From Juglans regia (taxonomy: Eukaryota; Streptophyta; Magnoliopsida; Fagales; Juglandaceae): a DNA stretch of 64,000 nucleotides. Below, piece after piece: positions 11,399-23,300 of the stretch (position 1 is the first letter of the stretch; each line of letters begins with the position of its first letter). Under the pieces are notes generated by a model. It did no database searches, was not told the DNA's origin, and saw nothing but the letters and a program-made list of their open reading frames with translations. The translations under genes and the position numbers were made by a program. The stretch spans positions 8,812,243 through 8,876,242 of the forward strand of contig NC_049907.1 of NCBI RefSeq assembly GCF_001411555.2, written 5' to 3'.

Positions 11399-12450
11399 TC
11401 ATAAGAGTGTTGCATCCATTCATGCTCATGATAATTCTACTTCTCTGATTTAGTATAGTTGCCATAATGTTGATGCTTGAATATTTGTCAAGAGTAAGCA
11501 TCTAAGGTATTATCAGGTATTCTGAGAATACCTCAATATTATTGATTATTTTATTATTATTTTTTACTTACTTTTACTACTATTTAATATTCTATTATTA
11601 TTTTTTTACTACTAATCTCAGAATACCTCAAAATACCTCACTACTCAAACACAAAATCTCAAAGTTGTTTCAACAAATTGAAACAATTGGAAGATATTGT
11701 GAATCTGGTCTAATAATTTTGGTATTTCCTTCAAAGTGTCTATGAAAAATTATATTTGCAAGTTTGTATGGAGGACTTACCATACACATGATGGAAATCT
11801 AATTTTAGAAGTTCACTTGCAAACTATATATCATGTACTTAATTATTAAACTAAGTAGCAACCACTCAATCATTGATTTTGCATTAGTGTCAAAAGCTTT
11901 GAGTCAATATAGTCCATTATTAGTGAAAACATACTTTATGAATGAGCATCCAATGAAGTAAGATACTTTTTGGTTAAAATGATAGGATAGATTATACAAG
12001 TAGAAAAGATTTTAGGAAAAGATAAATCAACTGTTCAATTACAAGTCATATATAATGATGGGTGACACTTGAAGAAGCAAATCTATGCTCTCTCTCTCTC
12101 TCTCTCTCTCTCTCATACCTATCTTCCCTTCATACATTTGTGTATCATATTTTGGGATTCACCTCCTATACATTTTTAATTTTTTTATTATTTTGTTTAA
12201 AATAAAATAAAAATAAAAATAAAAAGGAAAAATCAAGTGAGAGTTTGTAAATTTTACATGGATGGAGATTCTTTTAAATAAATATTTATTTCATTTCATA
12301 AATTTACCATAATATAACATCTATTATCTTATTTTTAATGCAAATTAAATACATGTAAAGTCAAAAAAAGAAGGCACACGAATCAAGTAGAGAGAATCTA
12401 ATTTTGAATAATTTCTTAAAAAGAATTTGGGACGATTTGGAGAGTAGCCA
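11399..12450. other. Intergenic DNA with a CT microsatellite
   Basis: I see no gene. A possible fold-back pair of TCTGAGAATACCTC-like sequences lies at about 11518-11640, and a long CT run lies at 12088-12114. The remainder is AT-rich. Confidence 0.55.
12088..12114. repeat. (CT)n microsatellite
   Basis: An uninterrupted CT dinucleotide run of about 13 units. Confidence 0.95.
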
Positions 12451-12459
12451 TAGGCCACT

Positions 12460-12692
12460 CACGTGGAACCCACCCTGATTTAACCCCACCGACCCTTCAA
12501 AAGGGAAATCAGCCGTCCATTTCCATTTTCCACCATCTCTCCACTCATATTCAGCCACGTGTCACTCACTCCGGTGGCTTTCCGTAACATCCACCGTCCA
12601 CCACGGCATGTACTGTATTGGCATAAAGTAAAAGGATACGATACAAAAATGCGCCGTCAAATCTAACGTCTTCGCATCTCGACCGTATATAA
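12460..12692 (+). promoter_or_regulatory. Putative promoter of the reticulon-like gene
   Basis: CACGTGG at 12460-12466 and GCCACGTGTC at 12554-12563 are G-box/ABRE-type ACGTG sites. TATATAA at 12686-12692 is a TATA-like box about 250 bases upstream of the ATG at 12941. The boxes suggest bZIP or bHLH control, possibly abscisic-acid responsive; this is inference from motifs only. Confidence 0.5.
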
Positions 12693-12940
12693 TCCAACGC
12701 CGTCAATGTTTGCGGTCACAAATTCTCCGAAGCACTAGGCTCGTTTCCCAAACCTCAGGCTCGGGCTCGGCGTGATTTGTGATTACCACCCAAACAGTCA
12801 CGATCTCACCTCATCACTCGCCTTTTATAAAAATCTCACTCAGATTTCTCATACGAATCCTATTTTTCATTTCAATTTGTTTGTGGTTTTTTGATTATCT
12901 TCTTTTGCTGTCGGATTTGGAGCTTTGGTGTTCGGAAAGA

Positions 12941-14938
12941 ATGGCGGATCAGTCTGAGAGTGCCGGTTCGACGGTCGAGTCGGTGACGGAGAAGATAAGC
13001 GAGAAGATTCACGCGCACGACTCGTCTTCATCGGATTCGGATGACGAGAAAACGGTCTCGCCATCCTCGTCGGCGAAAGCCAAGGTTTTCCGTCTTTTCG
13101 GGAGGGAGAAACCGGTTCACCAGGTTTTCGGCGGAGGAAAGCGTACGATCATAGTCTCCCTCCTTTAGATTACATCTTGATATGATATGGGATATGTTAT
13201 CAGATTGAGTAGGCATTACCTGGCCGTGTTTTTAAATTATCTTTTGTTATTTTTTTTTTCTTGGAAATATTAATCCTTTTTGAAGCAACGAGGCTTGATC
13301 CGATATGAGTGCCAAAAGAGTGCTTAGTCCGATTTCTGCTTTTCTTCGAAAGTGATGGGAGTACTTTTGAAATGAGAGGAAACCTATGCGTTTGGACTTT
13401 TAGGAACATAAGCTTGGTTTTGTTCTTTGTCAAATTTTGCTCAATGATCCATATCGGCATTGAGCTAATTTGGCGAATTGTGTTTTTAAATCTCTCATAA
13501 AGCTTATAAGCCCGGTTTGCTTGCTGGTGAAACGTCGAAATTGTTATGCAAAAATTGGATTTGAAATATGTTTCTTGAGAACCCATCAGAAAGTGATCCT
13601 AAAATTCACGTTAAATCCTTTTTTTTTTTGTTGCTATCGATATTCACATCAAATCTTAAAAATCCGATTATAGGTCAGAAAGTTAGCTGAATGAGCGTTT
13701 AACCAAATTTCTGAACTTGTTGAGACGATTAATATTTCCCTGGTGACTTTTAATGTTTCCCGGAACATTGCAATTCTGAAGTGAAACAATTGTTACGATC
13801 CCACATCGACTAAATAAGGGATTGGTTGATGGTTTATAAGCCCGCACCCTTCCCTTGTAAGCTAGTTTTTAATGGTGAGTTCTACCTAGTGGGTTCATAA
13901 CAAATGGTATCAGGGACAGGTTATGTCTTTAAATTGTGTACCTTCCCCTCACTTCTTTGATGATTTGGTGCAGCTGCTGATGTGTTCTTATGGAGGAACA
14001 AGAAGATTTCAGGCGGTGTTCTTGGTGGAGCCACTGCAATCTGGGTTTTCTTTGAATTGCTTGAATATCACCTGCTTACTCTTGTGTGTCATATTCTGAT
14101 TCTAGCTCTTGCAATCCTGTTCCTGTGGTCCAATGCCTATACCTTTATCAAGAAGTAGGCCTTATGATTCTTCACATTATGAGCCCTTAATCTATATAAA
14201 GTTCTGTTCTTAGGTATCTAGGCTGTGATTTTCATCTATAGTTCTATTTAATTTATTGCCTAAGATGTCTATCTGTAGGACTCCACCCCGCATCCCAGAA
14301 GTTCATCTTCCTGAGGAGCCATTCTTGCAAGTTGCCGCAGCCCTGAGAATTGAAATTAACCACACTTTTGCAGTCTTGCGTGATATTGTGACTGGAAGAG
14401 ATTTGAAGAAGTTTCTCATTGTACGCATTGTCTATGTTTCTTTGGAAAAAAAAAAAAGTTCACCTTGTAGTTTAGAAAAGACTTCAAGTCTTTAGTGGAT
14501 TAGCCTGTCGTGATCTTTTAACTTGGTGCGCTTGTTGGTTTAGCAAGTATATTGTTTTTGGTTAATTTCTGTTGTATGGTTTCTAACGAAATTGTGCTTT
14601 CCATGTCAGGTCATTGCTGGCTTATGGGTTATTTCAATTGTGGGGAGTTGGTGCAATTTCTTGACCTTGTTCTACATATGTAATATCCACAAAACTTATG
14701 TTTATGCATATGCTATTGAACATAGTTTTTATATTGTGTACTGAATTTGGAGAATATTGATTTGGAAACAGCTTTTGTTTTGCTGCACACCGTGCCTGTT
14801 CTGTATGAGAAGCACGAGGACAAGGTCGATCCATTTGCAGAGAAGGCAACAATCGAGATTAAAAAGCAGTATGCAGTGTTTGATGCTAAGGTATTGAGCA
14901 AGATTCCAAAAGGTCCATTGAAAGGAAAGTTGGCATAG
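12941..14938 (+). CDS. Reticulon-like protein B (RTNLB), five exons
   Basis: Exons at 12941-13142, 13974-14154, 14279-14420, 14610-14679 and 14772-14938 join with GT-AG junctions into 253 codons. The N-terminus is acidic and serine-rich ([11 protein letters not shown]). The reticulon domain starts with [19 protein letters not shown] across the first junction. Two long hydrophobic hairpins follow, about residues 78-125 and 172-213, separated by a soluble loop ([15 protein letters not shown]). The second ends in HTVPVLYEK, a family hallmark. Family members sit in the ER membrane, shape tubules and act at plasmodesmata. The C-terminus ends KGKLA and lacks a clear dilysine signal. Intron 1 (831 bp) contains a TRIM LTR. 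An upstream in-frame ATG was not used because the MADQSES start is typical. Confidence 0.94.
13791..13915 (+). mobile_element. TRIM-type LTR (112 bp) plus primer-binding site in reticulon intron 1
   Basis: The segment starts TGTTACGATCCCACATCGAC and its LTR ends GTTCATAACA at 13902, so TGTTA and TAACA form the inverted ends. Two bases later comes TGGTATCAGGG, one or two changes from the TGGTATCAGAGC primer site complementary to initiator tRNA-Met. A 112-bp LTR with this site fits a terminal-repeat retrotransposon in miniature. No second LTR or target duplication was found, so this is a truncated copy. Confidence 0.75.
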
Positions 14939-15226
14939 AGTAGGTAAGGCGTTTTTTATCGTTGGACAACCCATCTAGGCAATGGGTTTTGTAGGTTGTG
15001 ATTGTGCTCGCACTTTTTTATATTTTCTAGAGCCTCCCAAAAGTTGTTTATTAGTGTTCTCAGTTCCCATTTGGTGGATTTGGTATGTGAACTTAGTTGC
15101 AAGTTTTAGGTGTGAAATTTGCTTTTTTACTTTTTCGGTGACATTCTAATGGCACCTCACTATAGGTGTTTTTGTGAACAACTTTTATTAGTATATTGGA
15201 AGCCTTCTTTCACTGTGGGTTTTACT

Positions 15227-15372
15227 AGTGTGGATGGGGCTTGATTCTTTTTTTTATTTTTTATTTTTATAACCATGGGTGTCCGGGCCAGCTTGCTTGC
15301 ACCTCGACTAATCCCATGGGACCCTAGAGTTAACGACCAGGTAAACCTCCAGTGTGGATGGGGCTTGATTCT
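15227..15372 (-). mobile_element. 5'-truncated SINE with a 22-bp target duplication
   Basis: A 22-bp direct repeat at 15227-15248 and 15351-15372 is identical in both copies. The enclosed ~102 bp begins with a T-rich run and ends near AACCTCC, so the element lies in minus orientation with its A-rich tail at the left. It sits about 300 bp past the reticulon stop and may fall in the 3' UTR or just beyond. Confidence 0.82.
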
Positions 15373-17332
15373 ACCAGTCATATTTTTAGGCAATTCACAG
15401 TCTATTTTTATTTTATAGACCCATTAATTAAGGGAAAATGTTTTGTACAACTTCTCTGGGAAAAGAAATAGGACGTACTATCTTGGGTGGGTTTTACTGT
15501 TTTTTAAAGGCCATGCCTGTATGGCATTAGTCTTGATTAAGTTCCCTGGATGTCTCTATCCTTGGAAATGTATGCAAATACTTCACATTACAACTATAAA
15601 AGAAGACATCTGTTTTTACGCCTCACATATGCATGAACCTCATGTATAAAACTAAAGTATCTATGCATGAGCGTTGTCTTTCGCACAACCACATCGACTA
15701 CAACCAAGTAAGGAATACCTTCTCTTGCTGATAAAATCTGAAGAATAAAACAGCCTATATTGACTGTTGCAGTACTTCTTTTGTGACATTACACAGCAAC
15801 ACAATCCACTAATACTTGCATCCTGCTGCTAACTCTACTTCCAACATGAAATTAAAGCAAAAGTGCATAACCCACAAGTTTTTGAGCATGCAGTGGTGTT
15901 AAAAATTTGAGGGCAGTAATAGTTTAATTTCTTTTAAAAACCCCAATTATAATATTTGAAAACTCTCCCTTACAGGAAATGCTATATATCAGTCACTATT
16001 CACTCCTATACTTGGTATTTTTTTTTTTTTTAATAGTATGTAGAGTGTTTTTCATAGAGTGGTAATGAACAATAGCTGATGAGAAGAATTATTCATAAAA
16101 AAAAGCTTGAACATAAAAATTCTTATAAATTATGGAATCAATAAAAGGAACCAAGATGGTTGGTTACCAAAAACGGAAAAAAAAAAAATCATGGCCGGTA
16201 TAACGAAGCATTACTAGTGAAGGAGCCAATACTTGGTTATAATACGAAAGCATCGTTTAAATTGTTATAATAGCACCACCAACTACGAGTTTTTATATAC
16301 CTAAAAGTAGAAAATGGGATCCTAAATTATTATTATTATTATTTAAGCACAAAAAAGAAAGCAAGTTAGAAATTTTCAATTGTTTAAATAATCATATTTG
16401 AAGGTAAAAGTTTGAATGACCTAAACTGATGCTTTTATTTTTTATTTTTTTCCTTCTTTTTGGAAAATAAAATGAGAACGTGAAAATCTTCATTAATTAT
16501 AAATGCATTTACTTATATAAAATGATTGTTGAACTATTGAAATCATAGATCTATAATAGCATAGAAGAAGTCTATTCATTCAATAATGGTTTTGTAAAGA
16601 TTGACCATCTGATCAAATATATCATCTATCATCTATTTTTGGGATCCCAATATTATGTCCAGAAACTTAAATTAAACAGATTGTAAACCCATGGCCGGAG
16701 GGATGTGGTTGCATTTGTTTTGAAATGGCTGTTGGGAAGATTCACTTTCTCACCTTCTAAATCCTATGGCAAAGTAAGATAACACTTTATAATAAAAAAT
16801 CAAATAAAAAACCCGAACTCCAACGTATTATATGTCTCTCACAAAATTCCACTCTACCAAAAGAATAATGCATGCAGTTCTCGCGTCGATGCAAAAAGTC
16901 AAAAAGTTGGAGCACGAGTTATCATGACGAAAAGAACTGCCAATGGACTAAAGAATGGACGGTGATCATCGGCCGCCAACGGTTTGAATTTTTACTTTAC
17001 TTTTCAGATGATTATCCAAGCAACTAAATTAAGAAAAACAATAAGAGAGAGGCGAAGATAAACGGGTTGCAATAAGATATGCGCATGCATGAATACGATT
17101 TCTGAAAATAAAAAGATAATTACGGGAGCAAGAAAAGGGTTTTCCCTCTTTTGGGGCCCCCCTGGCTGGTCAATCTCGCAAGTTGAAAGCTCTTGAATTG
17201 ATCCAAGAAAACGAATACTACACGCAGCCAAACGAAGAAACTTTTATTTCAATGTAAAAGAATTAATTGAAAAAGATAACATCGACAAATTGTAAGCTAT
17301 ACCTTTGATTAATTACATAATCCAAAACATTT
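15373..17332. other. Intergenic DNA between reticulon and golgin genes
   Basis: I see no convincing gene. Short frames occur, for example on the minus strand at 17004-17231, but lack recognisable domains. A weakly symmetrical AT-rich segment near 15984-16081 resembles a small MITE without clear ends. The last 300 bases are probably the golgin 3' UTR. Confidence 0.55.
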
Positions 17333-20300
17333 TCAGTATTTTGGTAGCAGTCTTGAGTTCGGTGGATCCGACGATGTGAGAGGAACTGTTGAGAACTCGG
17401 ATTCGAGATTTCCTCGAGAGGGTAAGGGGCTAGAATTCTGGCTCGGCGAGAAGTTTAGTCTTGAGAAACTCGATGCTGTAATAGAAGTGTTTGGTGTTTG
17501 GTCGGCCACAGGTGGACCAACAATTGCAGCATTTGAACCTCTTCCATGTGAATCTACCTTATTAGATCTGTTGGCATTATCGGCCAATTCCCTTTTCTCT
17601 CTTTCTTCGGTTTCCTTGAGAAGAAAATCGACCCATAGATCTGCAAAGGACTGGTAGAGAAGAGGATGCTATTTAATGCACCACATGGAAACAGTGGAGG
17701 GGAAAAAAAAAGCAATACAAAAAACACCCAAATACTATCTATGACCAGGCAAAAGATGCATTTATGTGAACACCAGATAATTAATCTCTGGATAAAAATA
17801 TTACCTGGTTGTCAGATGCTGTGCTTGCGGATTCTGCTGAACCCCCTCCCAAGATGCCACCAACTAGGCGGCCAGGTAGCCCTAGCACTCCACGTACAAC
17901 ACCTTTGCCTGCACCTTGTTGAGCGCCACCTATCCTCTGTTTGTCTTCATCAGAGAACCCCAACATACGAACCATAAGATCCAGAACCTGCCCAAATATA
18001 TATTAAACAACCTGAGCTAGCTAGATGAATTAATTTTTTGACAAGCCTAGTTAGTTGAAAGTGTCAACAGGACAACTACTTCAATCGGGATGGAAGATCT
18101 GTACGCATTTACATTCCCTGCGAAAACAGTCCATAAGACTGGTGATCAGCTCTGGATTATGCACGATGCATATTCTATATTGGTTGTTGTGGGGAACTGT
18201 CAAAGTCAAGAACTTTTTCAGCTCTAAAGGGTTCCAAGCCTAAATAAAGTTTGGCCTTGAAAGAATTTGCCCATGAAGGCGTGGGATCTCAGCTAATTTG
18301 TGTATTCTCTGGTTTTTGTAGTTCCTTGTATTTCTTTTATTTTCCCCTTTGGTTTCCCTCCTTCCCCAGTTTTGTATTAAACTATTTTTCAATAAGTTCA
18401 TTTCTTTTGCTATTATGATGCCCAACATATATATGCATACAAAACATTCTTCAATAGAGCGAAACCATGAAACTTGATAAGCCAGCCAAAGTCAATGATG
18501 ACATTCAGGTTCAAGTCATCCAGTGGTATACCCCACCTAAATAGGGCAAGAACAATCCGGTGCATGTACCACAGATGAAGAGAGTATTAACATGCATCCA
18601 TAAGCAACAAAAATAGTATTATGAAAAATACATACCTCTTTGCTGTGGTTTCTTTGGAAGTAGGTCACCAGTAACTTGATCACAATCCGCCTGCACACGT
18701 CACCAGTCATATAAACTACATGTTTTCCTCACATGAGGCAACGTGGTAATTACTAATGACAACCAATTGGTAGAAAACCAATAGTTAAAAGAGGTTTGCT
18801 GAAACTCATTGAGACATCTACTTTGTATTTTGATTGCAACTAGAACAGTGGGAAACCCAGAAATAACCCATGTTGAAGAGCATGAATTTTAATTCAAAGT
18901 TAAATCCAGCTAACCTGTCAACAAGAAAATCTGAGTCAATTGACATCCTATTAAGCCTCGTCATACTCTGCTCAACAGCACGCCGCAATTTTGCATTGTC
19001 TTCCTCAAGCATATTTACTCTGCTTTTCCATTCTGCTAGTGTTCTTTCAGATTGGGAAATTGTGGCCAAGATTTCATCCTTCTCCCCCTTCAATACCTCT
19101 GCTCGTTGATCTGCATCCTAGAGATGATACAGAAAAGAAAAAACCTAAGGCCAAGAGTGGCATTTAATGACATGACAAATATTCCCAGCCTATAGAAGTC
19201 ATGATAAGCTTCATTTCGACAAGACAAATAAGCGGCATCCTTAAAAAGTAATGAGAATTAAAATGATCAAGGCAGCAGAAAAAAAATGCATCTATTCAAC
19301 AGAAGAAATATATGACTAGTACAACGATGTCATTGCAGGCTAATATAGGAAAGATTTTGAAGAGGGGAACTACGAAGAGTTGTGGTCTGAGTTGTTCAAG
19401 GGAACCAAAGTCCTTTTAGGCTACTTTGAGGGAGCTGGCCATTTATTTAGTTTTTTAGTAGGTAAACAAAATTTTATTGATCGTAGGAATTGGCAAGACC
19501 CCAAGTATACGTGACATACACAAGAGCATCGCCTAGGCGTGCTAATTTGGTGATACAAGGAATTCAGGAAAAGCCATAACATCAAAATCAATTACAATCG
19601 ACCAATGGAGTAAAGTACCGAAAAAGAAATTTCTAAGAGGAAGCTGGCAACTCATAAAATAATTAAAACAATTTCGATGAGAAACTGATTTATATACTAT
19701 CGATGACCACTTTTACTAATCAATGACAATGAAAAAGCTTTTATGATACAAATTCCCCACACTCCCAACTGAATATAACTGTAGCTTCAAATAATTTAAT
19801 TTTTAAAAAAAACTAGGTCCAACCAAGAATCCTAATAAACAGGAAAGAAATAATGTTATTTTAACTAATCAACTGATTGAACCCTAAAAAAATGTCAAAT
19901 AACCAGCATGAGTTATAGCATAGCTTATTATGTTGCATCAAGAGGGTGCAATGAACTTTCAGCTAGCTCAAAAATGGAAAAATACAGAAGTAGGATTGAA
20001 AGGGAAGGACGCATACTTTCAACAGCTTAGAAAGTTTAGCTGACTCTTCCCTTGCCCGCGCCAAATCTCCTTCCAAATGTTCCTATAAACATTTATTCAA
20101 GCTGGCATAAAAACCATATTCTAGAAAAAGCATGGCTCTTACTGACATGTCCCAATAGCTTGCTTTATAAGGTGTGAAAAAGAAATAAATTCATGAAGTA
20201 TTATTAATGTGCTTACCTTAGCTTCAATTTCAGCATAGTACTGACCAAGAGCAGTTTGTAGATTAAGAAGCTCAACATTTTTGGCATCAATTGTGGCCAA

Positions 20301-23300
20301 ACAGTGGGCAAGTTTTTTATTTAGATCATCAATAATTTCCTTTGACTTCTGAATTTCATGGTTGTTGATCATCTTAATTTCCTCCTGACTTGTAATGGCC
20401 TGCTTCAGCGCTTTCTCCAAGTGCAATATTTGAGCCTTTTGATATTCATTATTTTCTCGTAGCTGTTCAATGATTTTGCTGTCCTCATCCATTTTCTCAG
20501 ACTCTTCAGACTCCTATATTATCAGAGAAAGAAAGCTTAAAAAATATAATATATCGTGATGTAGAGGATGCCAGATCTACCTAGAATCTCACACAACCAA
20601 TAGAAAGTGAAGGTGATGCAGTGAACGAAGTGAGAGTTAAGAAACCAGTTCATGAAAAATTGTGGTCTATAAAGGAAAATTAGAAACATTTTGATGTGCA
20701 CAAGTTCTGAGAGGAGCATAATACCAGTCAAGTGTGAGTTCAATATAGGAAACTTTTTTTTTTTTTTTTTTTATAAAGCAGTTCAATATAGGAAACTGGG
20801 GCTTTAAAAAACCAGCTTATTAGATTAAAAAAATATATATATTCTTATGTCACTGCCTCCTTCCAATGGTATTTGCAAGCTGACAGAGATTCTAGAGACA
20901 ATCCTGGAGAGGCAGATTGTGGTGATGTGATTAGATATAGTGATGGGTCCTTTGCAGCTGGTTTCTTTTTTTATCTTGGAGTTGGCACAGACACATGCAA
21001 AACTTTCAACTTTGAAGAATGGGCCGAGTTTATGTTATCACTTGGGGATTTTGTTATTGGAGGTGGAGTCGGATTCTCTTCTGGTGGTAAAATGGTTTCT
21101 ACATGATAATGTTTGGGAAGGCATCATTACTTTAGGAGTAGGCCTGTTCATCTGGTTTTTTCCAGGCCTGGTCCGAAACCCTGATAACCGGGTTCCGGTT
21201 ATGGGTTCCGGCCCGGTACCCTCATAGAAAAACCCGGTTACACCCAGTGCCCGGTTTTTTTTTTTTTCGGTTTGAATGTTTTGATGTTTCTTTTCTTTTC
21301 TTTTCTTTTGTTCCTTCTAGCAACTAAATGGAAAAAAACTCAAAAGGAAAATGCATATTATGTCCAATGAATCATCCATTTTATGTTTTTTTTTTTTTTC
21401 CTCTTCACCACGTGGCTTTTTATTGGTGGTCAAGGAACATATAGGCTTTGATTTAAAAAATTAAATAAATAGAGTTTGAATGATGCATCAACATTTTTTT
21501 CATGAAAAAATATTCATAACATGTACATGTAGGCTTCGATTAGGGAAAAAAAAACCGGGTGCGGTTTTTAAAAACCGGTTTCAATCCGGGTTTGACCCGG
21601 GCTAACTCGGTCCGGGTTCCGGCCCAGTTTTGAAACCCGGGTTCCCGGGCCGAACCTGGATGAACAGTAATATTTAGGAGAGGTTCTAAATTTCAGATTA
21701 AGTCATGTGTATCGAGAAGGAACTTGTTTGGTAGATGGTTATGCTCCTCTTGGGGCTTCTAATTGTTCTGCTTCTCTCCTTACTGCTCAGAGCCTTCCAA
21801 CACCTCCAGACGGTGTCTCTTGACACTGAATAGCAATATTATTATAGGACATAGGCTTTTCTTTGTTATTTCAACCAATACCCTAGTTGGGTTCAGTTAT
21901 AGGTTTTATTTGTAACAACATGGCATCCTGCTGATAATAAAAAAATAAAAAAAAAAAAGGTATATTGCTGCTATAACCACAGCATTCCTCAGCCACAAGT
22001 GAGAATGTTTTATACAATTTCTGAGGTAATCTCTTTTAATAAAAATAAATAAAAATTTATGTTTTTTAGTATAGAAATTTTATTATATTTAATGTTTTTC
22101 GAAAATGTCACAACTGTAACAGAAGAGCCAAACTTGCAAACCAAACACATAGGAGTACAAGTATTAGATTTCTGCTTTAATATATTATGTTAAAGCAGAA
22201 ACCAGAAATTTCACATTGCAACTGATATATGTCATGCACTGATGGACAAATTGACAGGTGGTTCTGCTAGAGATAATAGAAGAGTTATAGACACTTGACC
22301 TTTTCTAACAAATGTTGCTTAAGACGGGCCAATTGTTGCAATGCTTTGTCCCTTTCCTGGCGTGTTTCCTTCAAATCTTTATCCAGTTTTTCCAAACTTT
22401 GATCCATTTGTTCCTTTCCAGGGAAGCTTCCAGATGAATTGTCCTCCTGTGAAGAAAAATAAGTAATAACTGCTTTAGGAGACAAGAGATGATACAAGTG
22501 CATACCACAATGATGTATAACAATGCCACTTAACATCATTACACACACTTACAAGAAAGAGGAATGCAGGGAAGGGGGAGGAGAGAGAGAGAGAGAGAGA
22601 GAGAGATCTTAAGCACAAACAACAGAAAAATAAGGTATGGTGTTCCCCAACAATTTCTATACCTCATTCAAACTAGTTGGATGTTTACTTAAAGGCTGGG
22701 AAGCATCTGATCGCACCTCAGTTTGAGCGTTCCTGCTCATTTCCAGAGCAACCTCGAGTTCATTTTTCTCCATCTATACAATTATGACATTAGAGTGGAT
22801 TTGGGCGCACCATTTAATAAAAAGCAGTACAAAATATTTTGAGTAATAAGATATGATGCACTTCATAAGTGAAACACAAATGGACATCTAGAAATTAACA
22901 ACCTTAAGACTATTGTTTTCCTTCTCTAGGCTTGCAATTACTCTTTTCAAACTTTGCGCAATGTCCTCAGCGTCTTCCTCCTTCTGTCCTTTCAGCTCCC
23001 TTTGCAGTTGTTTTATTTCTGAAATTTTCTCATTCAACTCGTTTCGTATGTTGTTCATCTCCTCAGAGGTCTGCTAACAAAGAAGAGGATATGTCATACC
23101 AAAAACAAAGCTCAGGACAGCAATGGGTCATCTAGAAAAGTAAACTCAAAAAAGAATTAAGAAACAAAATTTTGTTATCGGTAATTATCATACAAAATCT
23201 TGAAAACAATTAAAGAAAACAGAATGTAGAAATCAAACATGAGAATGTGTGCATTTACAATCAGACAATAAACTAGTTTATATTTTCATACAACTGAATA

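Noticed and set aside
15984..16081. Possible small MITE with AATGCTAT at the left
   Set aside because: The right side has only weak inverted similarity and no target duplication.
17004..17231. Minus-strand 75-codon frame just past the golgin stop
   Set aside because: No recognisable domain; it probably falls in the golgin 3' flank.
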